DNA of 64,000 nt, from the NCBI GenBank assembly GCA_002205965.3, contig NADL03000492.1, positions 1,922,001 through 1,986,000 of the forward strand. The letters run 5' to 3'. This document shows positions 10,395 to 21,379 of this stretch, one piece after another. The position numbers and the translations under genes were made by a program. The stretch's first letter is position 1. Each line of letters starts with the position of its first letter. The notes under the pieces are model-generated. The model had not been told where the DNA came from, did no database searches, and saw nothing but the letters and a program-made list of their open reading frames with translations. Source of the stretch: Kappaphycus alvarezii (lineage: Eukaryota > Rhodophyta > Florideophyceae > Gigartinales > Solieriaceae).

Positions 10395-11460
10395 GGGCTG
10401 GGAACTAATCGGATGGTCCACGTCGTTCACGCGCAGCGGCGTGCGCGAGCAAATAGCCACAGCTATGGACGACCAGATGATGCAACTAAGGCGCTGATAC
10501 ACACGCCTGCGCATCACGCTTGCATTCGTATTAAACCTCCGCGCTATTTGCGGGATTAACTACTCACGCAAAACATCAGTTTATGGGGCAGGTGCACCGA
10601 AAAAATCAAACGCGATTGGTTGAAACGTAAAGTTTGATGCACAGTTCGGGGTGTCGGACGGTGTATGGGGGCGGCGCGACAGGCTGCGTTCCAGGTCCGG
10701 TACCTTATCATGGTGCGCCAATACGGCAACGCCGCCAGCGGCCGAGGTGGCCTTAGTGCGGACATCGTCTTTAAACGGGGAGACGACGGTAATTTCACAT
10801 GCGACAGGCCGTGTCTCTTCGTTGCTCGGATCGGTGGGGGGGTTTAGAAGGATGTCTTCGGCCTGAAGCTCTGTGCCAGGGATGAGAAGAGGCATTTCGT
10901 ACTGACAGTCAAGTCGGGCGGCACGGAAGACATGGTATGCGAGCGCCTTTCGGAGGGCGTTGTGACGGTATGTGCGGCCAAAACCGGCAGGGCAGTGGTC
11001 GGCCGCGTGATCGCCGAGGGGGTCCATGCTCCGCTTGCAATGCTGATAGGTTATCGGGAGTGAGTCGGTGTAGACCGGCAATCCGAGGTGACGGGATACC
11101 ATGACGGTCCAGTGGGTTCGCGACACCTTAGTGGAGGAAGGAGGCGGCGGGACTGTGTCGGAAGGCAAGGCCACGGATCTGGCGCCTGATTTCGTCGGCA
11201 CTGTGCTGATCCGGGCTGGGGGAGGCTGCGCATGCGTCGTCTTCCCAGAACGTCTTGGCCCAGGCCTCGTGCTGCACCCTATTTAGTTCAGCTCGGATTT
11301 TGGTGGGTGTGGCAGCAAGGGCGGTGGGGTCAAAAGGTCCCAGGTCAATGGAGTACGTACTTACAGGTATTCCAAGGCAATACTGGCGGATAGGCGGCCG
11401 CGCTTGGGCCAGGAGCTATGAAGCAGTGCTCGTATGGAGGAGGGGGCTTCTGCAATGGTT
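10395..11460 (-). pseudogene. LINE-A C-terminal half
   Basis: Minus-strand frames follow LINE-A at 50.4-51.5 kb closely. STYSIDLGPFDPTALAATPT lies near 11310-11370, then RRQIRGLAFRHSPAASFLH. The 206-codon frame 11201-10581 carries MDPLGDHAADHCPAGFGRTY, RHNALRKALAYHVF, EMPLLIPGTELQAEDILL and ACEITVVSPFKDDVRTKATS. The tail, IIWSSIAVAICSR and VNDVDHPISS, reaches about 10400. RPADI of the other copy is QAEDI here, so one motif residue set has changed. Frameshifts near 11200 and a stop at 10579 break it. Strand and order place it with a LINE-A insertion truncated at its 5-prime side, as is usual for LINEs. Confidence 0.8.
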
Positions 11461-11461
11461 G

Positions 11462-12530
11462 ATTTACTCAACAGCTGAGCCAGCAGCATTTCACTTGGTA
11501 AATGTGGTTTTACTGTATCAAAAATAATTTATTGTGTTTTTGTGCAAAAAGTTCGTGTTTACGTATATTCTTTCTCTCCAGTGTGTTAAATTCGGCCATT
11601 AGTTAAAAGGCCTGTCATTTCTGTAATGTCGGTCATCTCAGGTATCTACTCAGTATTTGAATTGGAGATCTATTGTACGTGTGCGATCGTTTCTTAAACC
11701 CCCACGATAATTTGAACTATATTTCCTTCCAAAATGAAGTCATTTTCACAACTTCTTGCGAAAAGCGGAAGTCTGTGAGGGAAAATGGCTCTACACTCAT
11801 GAACTAATGCGAACGGACAAGAAATGCTCTAAGGGAATAAGTTTGTATCGAAAAAGAAGTGCTAAAAGTGGTCCTAATATGAGGGCAACGGTCCTATAGA
11901 CACTAGGGAGCAGGATTCATTTCTCCACAGTAAAGCACCCAATTTCTCACCCTTTAGTCCAAGGGATGGCTTTTTTGGTTCTAGGCAAGCAAGCGAACTT
12001 GATGTCTTTGTATTCCGTGGCCTCTGTGAACGCAGTGCAATAGATGATCTAAAAAGCAATCAAGTGTTTCGGAGCAGCTTCTCCTAGGGCACGGTGTGTC
12101 CGTTGCGAAAGCGGAACTTGAAGGTAGTATTGAAGCCATGTCGAGAATTCGTGACCGTCAATACCAGTCTTGAGTCCCGGGAACGGGGAACAGTTTGCCT
12201 ATTTCTTCGGCCCTAATATGGCCATAGAAGCAGAAAAAGGCTGCTTTCTTGCGTCTCCGATATGTATACCGTCTTGCGCAACGTCGTGGACTGCTTCCGT
12301 GCGTTTCTTTAGCAAGGGGGTTTTGTTTGCACAATAGGCACCAAACGGAAGAATCTTTGACTGTAGAAAGGATTGCCCACGAGGGACTCCTCTTCCGGTT
12401 CATGCGTCAGCCGTGCTGCTATACATTCGCCTCCAAACGAGATCGGTTAACTTCGGCGTGATCTCCCCCAGGAGACAATCAAGAATTCAAAAATTTTCGT
12501 TGAGACAACCGTTGGAAAAATCAAGTTTGC
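11462..12530. other. Unassigned spacer
   Basis: No motif-bearing frame is seen. A short match to the dispersed repeat (CCACAGTAAAGCACCCAATT) lies near 11926-11945. Otherwise nothing is recognised. Confidence 0.4.
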
Positions 12531-13124
12531 TTGTCAGGTAACATTGATGGGAAATGGGACTTTACATCGCTGATTACAATACTGATTTTCAACGATAGCT
12601 CTTTTTACAGAGCTCTACCCATCATGGCTCCCAAGTTTGTGGTTGAAATTTTGAAGGAAGGAGAATCCGATACAAGCCTTCAATACAGCAAAATAGCTGT
12701 TCAGACGCTAATGTTTTCCTACTCCAGGGCGGCGGATCATCCATCTGGAAGAATGACATATTTGGAAAACGCCATTCAGAATTCCAACCAATGAAAGTGC
12801 TAAACGCTGTCTTCAATGCTAAAGTTAACGGGTTAGACAAATTTTTCTCTGCGTCTAATGGTGCACTGCCAGATGATACCAAATTAGGAGAGTCAACATC
12901 AGAGTCTAAATCATTTGCAACCCATTCAGAAGAATCTTAAAAGGATATAGCAGGTGATGCAGTGAACGGTTCCAATTACGAGGCAAGTCGCGGATACGTT
13001 GGAAATACGCGAAAGATTCACAATCCCCGATAAATATGGGGAAAATTAATCAATAAAGCTGACATTGATGCAGCCAAACTATATATCGAAGAAAATTTGA
13101 TTCGAAAGAAAGGAGAGGGGGGAA
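12531..13124 (+). other. Unidentified short open frames
   Basis: A forward frame of 87 codons (12531-12794) and a second frame continuing from about 12790 to 12940 read smoothly (KVLNAVFNAKVNGLDKFFSA), but I recognise no family. The stretch ends in a purine run (AAAGGAGAGGGGGGAAC, about 13109-13125) followed by a copy of the dispersed repeat. That arrangement would fit the 3-prime end of a retroelement (coding end, polypurine tract, LTR start). This is inference only. Confidence 0.3.
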
Positions 13125-13125
13125 C

Positions 13126-13165
13126 TGTGGGGTGATTTAATATTTGAAAGATATGGTCGGTTTTG
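13126..13165 (+). repeat. Dispersed TGTGGGGTGATTTA...AAAGATATG repeat copy
   Basis: It matches TTTGGGTG.TTTA...GAAAGATA at 4286 and the inverted copies at 7.4, 37.4 and 38.8 kb. It is directly preceded by a long purine tract. Confidence 0.5.
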
Positions 13166-13169
13166 GCCA

Positions 13170-15320
13170 GGAATATCCTACAGGGTGCACTGTAATAACT
13201 CTGAGATTACCCTAAAAAGCAGGCAAAGGCCTCCAAGCAGACAAGGTGCGTTCTACATTACAGCCGCGGCAGTGTCGAAAGGAATGACTTACAACGGAAG
13301 GATATTTTAACATGAAATAGTTCCATATCAGGACTGACCCAGATCGCTCAGACGTGGCACATTTCGGCTTTTGGAAGATTCTCAGCCTTTTCCGCTCACT
13401 GTTGGTAAAATTACGGAAAGATTCCAAAAAATAAATTGTTCGAGGAGCTACTATACCCCATGTCATGTCGACAGGAAGATGGGCGGACTATGGCGCAAAC
13501 ATGATTTAGAATCTAGTGGGCGAACAAAAATCAGGCTGATGCCCAGGATATTCAGTCAGTTTACGACACTAACAACAATTTTAAAGATATAAGGGAAGCT
13601 TAAGACATAAATGGAGCGTTATGTACTGATCTTTTCGCAAAAATCCTGGCATTATTTTACTTATTTACCATGAAAATCATGTAAAAAGTGGCGGCAGAAA
13701 TCAGAGGAAGCACACAGGGGGATTGAAGGCTGCCATGGAAGGCAGTAAACATGGTCGATGTGGCCGTAAAGTTTTTTTTGCATCTTTCACTGAGTCATAT
13801 GATCAAGATTTTAGTTTATTTCCGTTTTGGGGCCTTGAAAGGGTCCTTTGTATTGTTTGATGGCTCTAGCAACCGTATTCATAGAAATAACTGATCAGTT
13901 CTTACGCAATCACATTGAACATTACAAGGAATTAATTGTTCCGCAGGAAGGGGATGGGTCAAGTATAAAATGTTACAGCTTGTCTGTCGCATTTCTTATA
14001 CCGGTCCCAACTGAAATATAAAGGAAACTAGGGACTAGGTGCTTGTGATTAACGAATCCATAATATGCAAAGATAAAGGTCACAACACAGCTGCAGGTGC
14101 GTACCTTACAATGGAACAAGAAATAGCAATGAAGGGACTAACGCGGTCAATGTAGGTAACAGTGATCTACCACTGATCGGTACAGTGCGACGCTAGTAGT
14201 TGCGGTTGAGAAGCTAAAAAACCTAGACCTCTTGCTCAATTAATGATTCTATTATGAAGGAAACAAAATATGAATGTACCATAACAAAATATTTGATAGC
14301 ACTTTGCCAAATTTGGTCCCAAATAAAGGCACTAAAACTCCACAATGCGTAATATATTCACCTTAAAATCTTCCATGTACTACTTCCATACTCCAATCTC
14401 ACACAATAAATATTCTAAGATAAGCAGGTTTGTGTCTTTCATACATAACATGAAATTTTTTTTGTCATACGCAACGCAGATAGTAGGTTTACTCCAGCCC
14501 TTGACTTATCTAAAATGATCATTTTAAGCTGAGGAGTTTTAAGGCGTTTTCAGAGACCGAAGAATAATTCATGCGGCGGGTCGGTGTCAGAGGTCTTAAG
14601 TGGGAACAAGCGGGCATGTGCAGACGTAGGACTGCAAATAGAGAATATGAGTTCGTAAGCAACAGATCACCGCATGGTGCGATTATTAACCTGTATTGAA
14701 CTATTTTTCGTCTGGAGAAGGGGGGTTCCAAAGGAGTTGATGAAGGAAATTGTTGGAGGCTAGGCATGTGTGTCATCCCTCGGGTTCCGACGAAAAGGCA
14801 TGCTGTTTCAGGAGATTCGTTGGCACAGTTGTGTATGCAAACGCCATCTGACGTTTGAACCGCACCTCCAACTTGCTCTCCTTACTGGTCATTTAAATTC
14901 TTAAGTTAACCAAACTTAAAACGATAAATTAATAATATCATTGTCAAATTTTTCATAAAACTAATTAGAATACATTCATTATGGTGATAAATAAATTCAG
15001 TCATAATGAATTTATCATGCGTAACTACGTAATTATTTCTCAGATTTCTTTACGTACGGTTGTACGGTACTGAAATTACTGATTTAAATAATATCTTTAA
15101 ATTTAACCTGTGCGGTATTGTGAGCAAAAGGCAATGATTCGGAAACGTACAAAAATCCAATCATGAATATAAGCTTTCCTAACAGTAGGCATACCATCCA
15201 CGCTTTGGAAGCTCTGAAACATTCCATATTTCTCGCCTATCGCACAGAACAACTTTCTTGTCATAATACCCTCCTCCATATGGCCCTTACAAATGTCTCC
15301 CTCAGATCGTTCAAAACTCG
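13170..15320. other. Unassigned region
   Basis: About 2.1 kb with only short frames on both strands and no recognisable motif. The 14880-15140 part is markedly AT-rich. I see no gene, tRNA or structured repeat that I can support. Confidence 0.4.
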
Positions 15321-16012
15321 TGGTAGGGATAAACCACTGCGAGAAGATATACTTTTAACCAATTACCTAAGAAGGAGGTTTTGTAACCTACAATAGTGCT
15401 ACCGTGGTATAGTTGAGGCGAAAATGGAGAGGTCGATAAGTACGACAGTTGAGTAAGTTAAAATTGAGTTCAAAAAGGCCACGGTTTACCACTTATGCTC
15501 TTGTACCGGTGTTAAAAAAACGTTCTTTGGGTGTTAATTTGGCTCTCAACTTTCAAACTACTCGGCACTTGACTTGAAGTTGTCTATCAACCTGCTTTCT
15601 TTCTCCGGGAGGAGGCAGTTTCTAAAGTTATATATACTTTACGGCTAACCATAAAGTCTCAAAGAAACATACCAAGAACCATAAATGCATTAAAGGGAAT
15701 CCTGTCCACGAAAGACACTAGTCAAGATATTTGTTCAAGTTAAATACCTAGGTGCTATACCCATGCCCGCCACCCATCAGCCAAGGGTGCGAATTGATGT
15801 GGTCATTTTATAGACTTCTCAGAGTCACTCTCAGTATCATCCATAACCTGGACGTGTACTGATATCTATTAATGACAGCGTGTCATAAAATAAGAAATCA
15901 AACCATGAATTTGCTACGCTCATCTAAATTAAAAATATCTCTTAAATTCAGATACTGCATCGGAAATAGGTCCTCTTCTAGAGTTTTTACGGTGGAAGTT
16001 TACTGCATATCA
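15321..16012 (-). repeat. Old solo LTR of the TGAT-LTR family (short form)
   Basis: This 692-bp copy aligns end to end with the 720-bp LTR at 42312-43031. It begins TGGTAGGGATAAACC and shares GTGCTACCGTGGTATAGTTG and the GAATTGATGTGG..ATT block. It ends ATATCA. Scattered substitutions throughout mark it as much older than the 42-kb element. No internal retrotransposon sequence flanks it, so it is probably left by LTR-LTR recombination. A 5-bp duplication is not apparent. The strand is given in the sense of the gypsy element. Confidence 0.85.
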
Positions 16013-16545
16013 CCCCAGCACACCAAAAAATACCTAATCTTCCAAGACCCCCTCCCCCAGTTTTCCGTCCAATTTACCCCTTTCCCTCTTCGCCTCCTCC
16101 AACACCCAACTACATTCAAACAATCTCCGCACTGTCTACTCTCCCCCCTATACACCAACCCAGCGACATGATTCGAGATTCTTCATGCATTGAGACTTGG
16201 TGTAGTTCATCAGCAATAAACTTCGCATTAGATTGGACTGCGTCCAACCTTATGCCATTCCTCTGGGGAGTTATTCTTCATAACGCCAGCAGAAAGAGAG
16301 AAAATCTGACCAGTATAGTACGTGGAGGGATTCGTCCCTGGCATCCGCGGCACATTTAGGCACAATTCCTTTGCATCAAGTTGCCATCATGAGACTTGGG
16401 AACGATCTTGGAAATGCTTATTCCTCCCAGTACCAAAAGGCTGTTCGCTACCGCCCGACATCGCGGAGATGGGAGGGGCGATAAGCGATATCGTCTTATT
16501 AGGAGGTAATTGAGTTGTGCATCTGGGGGGTAGGTGCCGACGGAG
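16013..16545. other. C-rich then mixed spacer
   Basis: 16020-16165 is pyrimidine-rich and gives a proline/leucine-rich forward frame without a known family. Short frames follow to 16545. I do not call a gene. Confidence 0.35.
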
Positions 16546-17320
16546 AGAATGGGACGCAAAGGGGAAGGTTGGGTGTGGGGTAATGGATAGAGGGGTGTTT
16601 GAACGGGTTGGGGTAGAAGGGTAATGTAGAATAGGAGGGGAGGGAAGAGAAGTAGATTGAAGAGATTTTGGTAGGAGAGAGGCTAGGTGAGGCGGATGTT
16701 TAGGGAATGAATAGCGGTTGGGCGGGGGTTGGGGATAGGGGAGGTTTTGAAGTAGGAGTAAATTATACCAGCCGGGTCGTTTTGAGGTTAGGAGGGAGTG
16801 TGTTGGGGGGGAAAATGTTGGATCGCTTTTGTGGTGGATTCATGGATGAGGGTGAGATCTCATCGGTGGAGGAAGCAAGAGTTGAAGGAGATGAAGAGAG
16901 GTGTGGATAGGGGGCTGAGTTGGGGGAGGAGTTTGGAGTTTGTGCAGATTGGGAAGATGGAGGGGGAGAGAGAATAGGGGATGGAGGGAGAGGGATTTGG
17001 AGAGGGAGAAGAGGATGGAAGTGAGAGTTGAGAGGGGGTGATTGGGGTGAATGATAGTAAGGGGGGAGACTGGAGTAGTGAAAATGAGTGTAATAGTTGA
17101 AGGGATTTTAGGGAAGAGATAAAGAGTGGCGTCGGTGCGGATGTGGTTGAGACAGAGGTATGGGAGAGGGGGATAATGTGGGGACTATGGAGAGGAATGC
17201 ATCATATGAGCGGTGGATTGCAAGTGGATGGGGTGATGTGAGCAGGGAAGTGAAATTACCAAGGTGGGAATTGGGAAGGCCCAATCTGGCTTGCTGATAA
17301 GTCCTTGGCGGAAGCATGTA
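16546..17320 (-). other. Strongly purine-rich plus strand; Pro/Ser-rich minus-strand frames
   Basis: For about 770 bp the plus strand is almost all G and A with few C. The minus strand reads as Pro/Ser/Leu-rich peptide (for example LSPSPIPLSQPHPHRRHSLS at about 17110-17170, from a 69-codon frame starting at 17317) interrupted by several stops. The composition suggests either a decayed low-complexity protein or a polypurine tract. No family is recognised. Confidence 0.4.
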
Positions 17321-17471
17321 GACTACAAATAAAAGAACCTTAGATTTTTTTGGGACGATTTGACCGCCATGCTGGTAAAGCTGACTACGATCCCAAGGGA
17401 TTGATCACACAAATCAAAACATCCAACCACTTGTGCAAGCAACGAAAAACTTCAGGAAAGTACCCCATGAA

Positions 17472-17520
17472 TGCTCACTGAACATTGCTCACTGAACATT
17501 GCTCACTGAACATTGCTCAC
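17472..17520 (+). repeat. 14-bp tandem repeat, 3.5 copies
   Basis: The unit TGCTCACTGAACAT is repeated three times without error at 17472, 17486 and 17500, followed by a 7-base partial copy. Confidence 0.95.
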
Positions 17521-17984
17521 CAATTTTAAACAAGCATAACACACTTTTGCATGTACACCTAATTCCCTATCATAACTGGCCACAAAAAACCTTAGAACAA
17601 CCCAAAATATGCAGCCTTCTTTAACCCTTTCAAAAACACATGCACAATATTAATTTTCGCTTCCCTTCATCGAATGCTGTTCTCCGTTCCCGAACCCCCT
17701 GCAACCCCCGTTGCCAAAATATCCACCATGCAAACCTTCATCACAAATTTAATAGCTTCTACCAAAACTTTCGATTCAATCATTACTTCGTCTTCTTCCC
17801 CACCACGGGTATCATGCAGCGTATCCACATTGTGGAGACTATAAATTTTATGGTAAGTTGATAGGTGAATTCCGTTTTGACGAGGAGGGGATGGGAGAGG
17901 GGATGGGGGAGGGGATTGCACAGTATGGGTGGAGGGGTGTTTGCTATCCTACAGAAGGCAAAGTGTTGTGTACTTTCATCAGCT
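17521..17984. other. Unassigned spacer
   Basis: The short frames on both strands have no motif. A G-rich run lies at 17880-17940. I see nothing I can name. Confidence 0.4.
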
Positions 17985-18390
17985 GATGGAGTCAGCAATG
18001 CGGACTATGGCAGGAGGTGTCCTCGACTCTGCAGTGTTCAAAGAGTTACAACTCTCGCTCAAACCTATTAAGGATAAGAAACATACCCTCTGAATCGGCC
18101 TAACCTCAGCCAAGGACATCGGGCAGCTGCTTTCTTAATCTCCAGCTAGCAGACAACCAAATTATGAAAACGATGCCTACAGCTTGCTCTGATTGATTTG
18201 GCGACGTACCAAGAATACCTCATACATACCTTACAAATGACTCCCGTTTAGCACATTTTGTTCTAACCCGCCATCGTAAAAGAGGCTTACCGACGCATTC
18301 TACGTGGCATTTTCCGACGATATTACCCGGGGGCATAACCGCACACAAGCTTTCCGATACTCCGTGTGTAGAATCAATTAGTAATTGGCT
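17985..18390 (+). pseudogene. LINE-C linker fragment
   Basis: The forward frame reads MAGGVLDSAVFKELQLSLKP, then IKDKKHTL, a stop, and IGLTSAKDIGQLL. This is the same order as GGVLDREIFRKLQLSVKPLK / IGLTSAREI at 8.05-8.15 kb and LTSAKDIGAASF at 62.5 kb. Further on, KRLTDAFYVAFSDD corresponds to KKLTDAIHEAA. Several stops are present and neither RT nor endonuclease motifs are included. It is a short internal piece of a LINE-C copy. Confidence 0.65.
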
Positions 18391-18437
18391 GTAGGTGTGA
18401 CTGATCAAAATGGAAATTTGTAAGCGTTGTTTATTGA

Positions 18438-18630
18438 TGTGTACAGTAAGGTAATAACTCTTTTTTTATGTGAATACAAATGCATTAGGATGCAGTGCTA
18501 GACAACTCAAAATGCTGAGTTTTGTGTACTTGTTAGTTCAGATCGAATAATAGTCGTGGGCTTACTCTACATAATTTGATAGTTCGTAGCTAGCTAGTGA
18601 AAATTGAAAATGGTATATGTATGTTTTGCA
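18438..18630 (+). repeat. Copia 5-prime LTR
   Basis: The repeat begins TGTGTACAGTAAGGTAA, contains GTGGGCTTAC and ends ATGTATGTTTTGCA. It would carry promoter and processing signals, but I cannot place them. Confidence 0.85.
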
Positions 18631-18648
18631 GTAGGTTATGGGCCAGAA
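18631..18648 (+). promoter_or_regulatory. Primer-binding site, half-tRNA initiator Met type
   Basis: Directly after the LTR comes GTAGGTTATGGGCCAG. Its GGTTATGGGCC core is complementary to the anticodon arm of eukaryotic initiator tRNA-Met (GGCCCATAACC), with one base missing later. Drosophila copia and yeast Ty5 prime from a cleaved half of this tRNA in the same way. Confidence 0.55.
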
Positions 18649-18749
18649 TAATTTTTTTCTAATCACTCAACAAATAGCAGCGGGCCAACTCTCTCTTGTT
18701 TCAAAGCTTACCACCTACTATTCACTTTCGTTTATTCCGTTAGTGTCAG

Positions 18750-19682
18750 AGATAGATGATTACAAGGATATCATAAAGTTCCGAATTCCAACGCTGAAGG
18801 CGGATAATTAATTTGCCTGGTAGAATGACATCGAAGTGATGCTCAAGGGCAAAGTTCTGTGGAACTACGTCGAGGCACCATTCCAGGATGGGTTGGTAAG
18901 CATCAAGATCACTATCTGGGACGTTTATGCAGGGGGTTAATGGATAGAATATCACAGAGGACACGGATAAAGAAGTCGAGCGACGCAGGAAAGAGCTCCA
19001 GAAAAGAGATCTTGCGCTCGCGTATATTTTCATCTCCATTGACGCTTCGTAAAAGGCAATGGTGCACAAGGTGTAATGCGAGGCGAAGGCTTGGATGACT
19101 TTGAAAACAACTTTTCAAGTCGTGTCTGGGGCATCAATTGATGCGAAGTTCTCAAACGTTCATGAAGCAAGGCTGCAGAAGAGAGAGACGATCGTTGCTT
19201 ACTCGAAAAGGATCGTAGAGTTGATTAGTGAGCTTGAGAGCGCAGGTCACACTATTTCAGAAATAGAGAGGAAGCTTGTACTGCTGCGAGGTCTAAATAA
19301 AGACTTGGAGATCACAGCAGAGGAAATCATGGAAGGTAAATACACCTACCATAAGGCGGTTTTAAAACGAATTGTTCGTGAAACGCTTTTGCGTGAATCT
19401 GAGGTCGTCGAGGAGAAGGCGTTGTTTACTCACCGTGGCAAAGTGGGACACTTAGCCATGGATTGCTGGCATAACAAGACTGAAAAGAAGAGTGGCAACA
19501 AACTCCACAAAAAAAAGAAGCGCACATGCTTCGTGTGTGGAAGAGAAGGTCATATTTCCTGTGATTGCAAGGTTAGGAAGCAGGAACACAAGTTTTATGC
19601 TACGTTAATGGTGGCTTTCCCAAAAGTGATGCTCAATGCCAAGGGCCAGGAGTCGAACAGATGGATTCTCGATTCTTGCTGA
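18750..19682 (+). pseudogene. Copia gag with zinc knuckle and protease start
   Basis: The N-terminal part (18750-18910) reads EVMLKGKVLWNYVEAPFQDG with stops. From 19095 a 195-codon frame continues with MTLKTTFQVVSGASIDAKFS, a helical gag segment and a zinc knuckle CFVCGREGHISCDC near 19529-19570 (CX2CX4HX4C, RNA binding). A weaker first knuckle, GHLAMDC, lies near 19450. The frame ends at WILDSC followed by TGA. WILDSG is the usual aspartic protease active site, so Gly is replaced by Cys right at the stop. The translation in the same frame after the stop continues protease-like sequence to about 20090. Confidence 0.8.
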
Positions 19683-20930
19683 GTAAGGCAAGTGAAGAAC
19701 CAAAGCGAAAATTTCGTGACGTTCACAAACGCAGAAGGGACTCTACATATTGGTAACAATGATGAGATAGCGTCTTTGGTCTATGGCACAGTGAGATTTA
19801 CGCCTGTTGCTAAGGAAAGGAAGAGCACAATAATGCTGAAGAGAACACTCTACACCCCTGATTTGATGTAAAACTTGATTTCGCTGTCCCTGGCGAAACG
19901 AAATCATTTAAAAGCTATTATTGACAATGAGTATAAAGATACCTGCACTGGAGTTCTTAAGATGATGCACCAACCATCGAACCAAATGAAAATGGTGTGG
20001 GTTGAGACAACCGGCGGTTTATACGAGGCGGTCGTTGGTGTGTGCGGCGGGGTAGTGAAACTAACGAAGGAAAGCAAGGCGCCAAAGTGACATGTGTGAT
20101 TGTCACAGTTTAGTCATGACGTCATGAGGGAAACTTTGCCATAAGTCATTGGTATCAAGGAATCGGATGTTAGCAGTAAATTTCGAAGTGTCCGAAGTGT
20201 GAGCCATGCGCACTTGACAAATCAACGCGTAAGTTGAGGAGATCGCATGAGAGACAGTCAAATGATGCTAAGCGAACGATCGAACGGGTATGCAGTGACG
20301 TGATGGGTCCAATGAGGGCGCATTCACTAGGTAAGTCGAAATATTTTTGACTTTAATACATAAATACAGCGGGTATTAAATTGTGAGGTTCTTGCATCAC
20401 AAGATTGAAACGGCAAGCCCAGTAAATGAGGTGATACGGGAGATGGAGAATTAGTTCAATGCACGGATTGGGAAGCTCTTCTGTGTTAACAGGAAGACAG
20501 TCAAATAGGTCAGGTGGGACGGTGGTGGGGAGTATGTTGTACATTCATCTCAGAACCAGCTAGAGCAGAGCGGGGCAGTACATGAGGTGACGAAAGCTTA
20601 CTTTCTAGAGGTTAACGGGACAGCGGAGCGCCTGAACCGAACCATCATTGACATGGAACGAACCATGCTGCTGAGAACAGAAGGGGCCGGAAGAAGTTGT
20701 AGGTAAGGCAGTTAATACCGCTTATTTCATCCGAAATCGGCCAGAGGAGCGAAATTTGAAGCACGAATGCACCTAATTTGAGGTCGGTCATGAACAAAAG
20801 CCATACATCAGCAACCTCGGCAATTTTGGGTGTAAGGCGTTTATTTGCAAGCCGAAATCGAAGCGCGACGAGAATTCCAACTCTCGCTCCGACCCGAGGA
20901 CGCCCATAGGCTATTGAAAATGTGACACTT
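19683..20930 (+). pseudogene. Copia protease C-terminus and integrase, decayed
   Basis: After the stop at 19681 the same frame reads LHIGNNDEIASLVYGTVRFT and MLKRTLYTPDLM, typical of the copia protease body. NLISLSLAKRNHL follows. The integrase part is broken by many stops. Recognisable pieces are the ESDVSSKFRSV region and GTAERLNRTIIDMERTMLLR (about 20610-20670, the catalytic Glu region NG.AER.NRTI). KLKHECTPFEV-like text follows (about 20755-20780). No intact D,D,E triad can be assembled. Confidence 0.7.
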
Positions 20931-21379
20931 ACAGAGTGTTGTCGGCTGATGACAAGACCATTGCCGAAACAAAGGATGTTGCCTTCGATGAGTTTCCGGT
21001 GTCCGATACTGAAGCGAGCGATAAATTAATCGAGTTTTATATAAAAGAAGAGCCAGTAGCTCTGCTGAACGACTTGGTAGCGCACAAGGAAGACATGAAT
21101 AAGGCACAAGATGACAAAAATATTGATATTAGGGAGTCTGATGGTGTTATTAATGAGATGGAAGTCCAGTTTGAGCAGAACGACCACGAAACAAAATGCG
21201 GCCACACGCCGCCTGAGGTTAATGCGGGAATATGCAACCACGGAGACAGTATGTGTAAATGGACCTTGAGAAATTGACTTGCTATCCAGAAATACGTCGA
21301 AATGAACCTCAAACAGCTGGTCAGGAACCCATACGGTTTGAGTATGACCAAGCGCATATGGTGTTGGAGACATCTACTG

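Noticed and set aside
15321-16012. Separate full retrotransposon at 15.3-16.0 kb
   Set aside because: Only LTR sequence is present and no internal coding adjoins, so it is a solo LTR.
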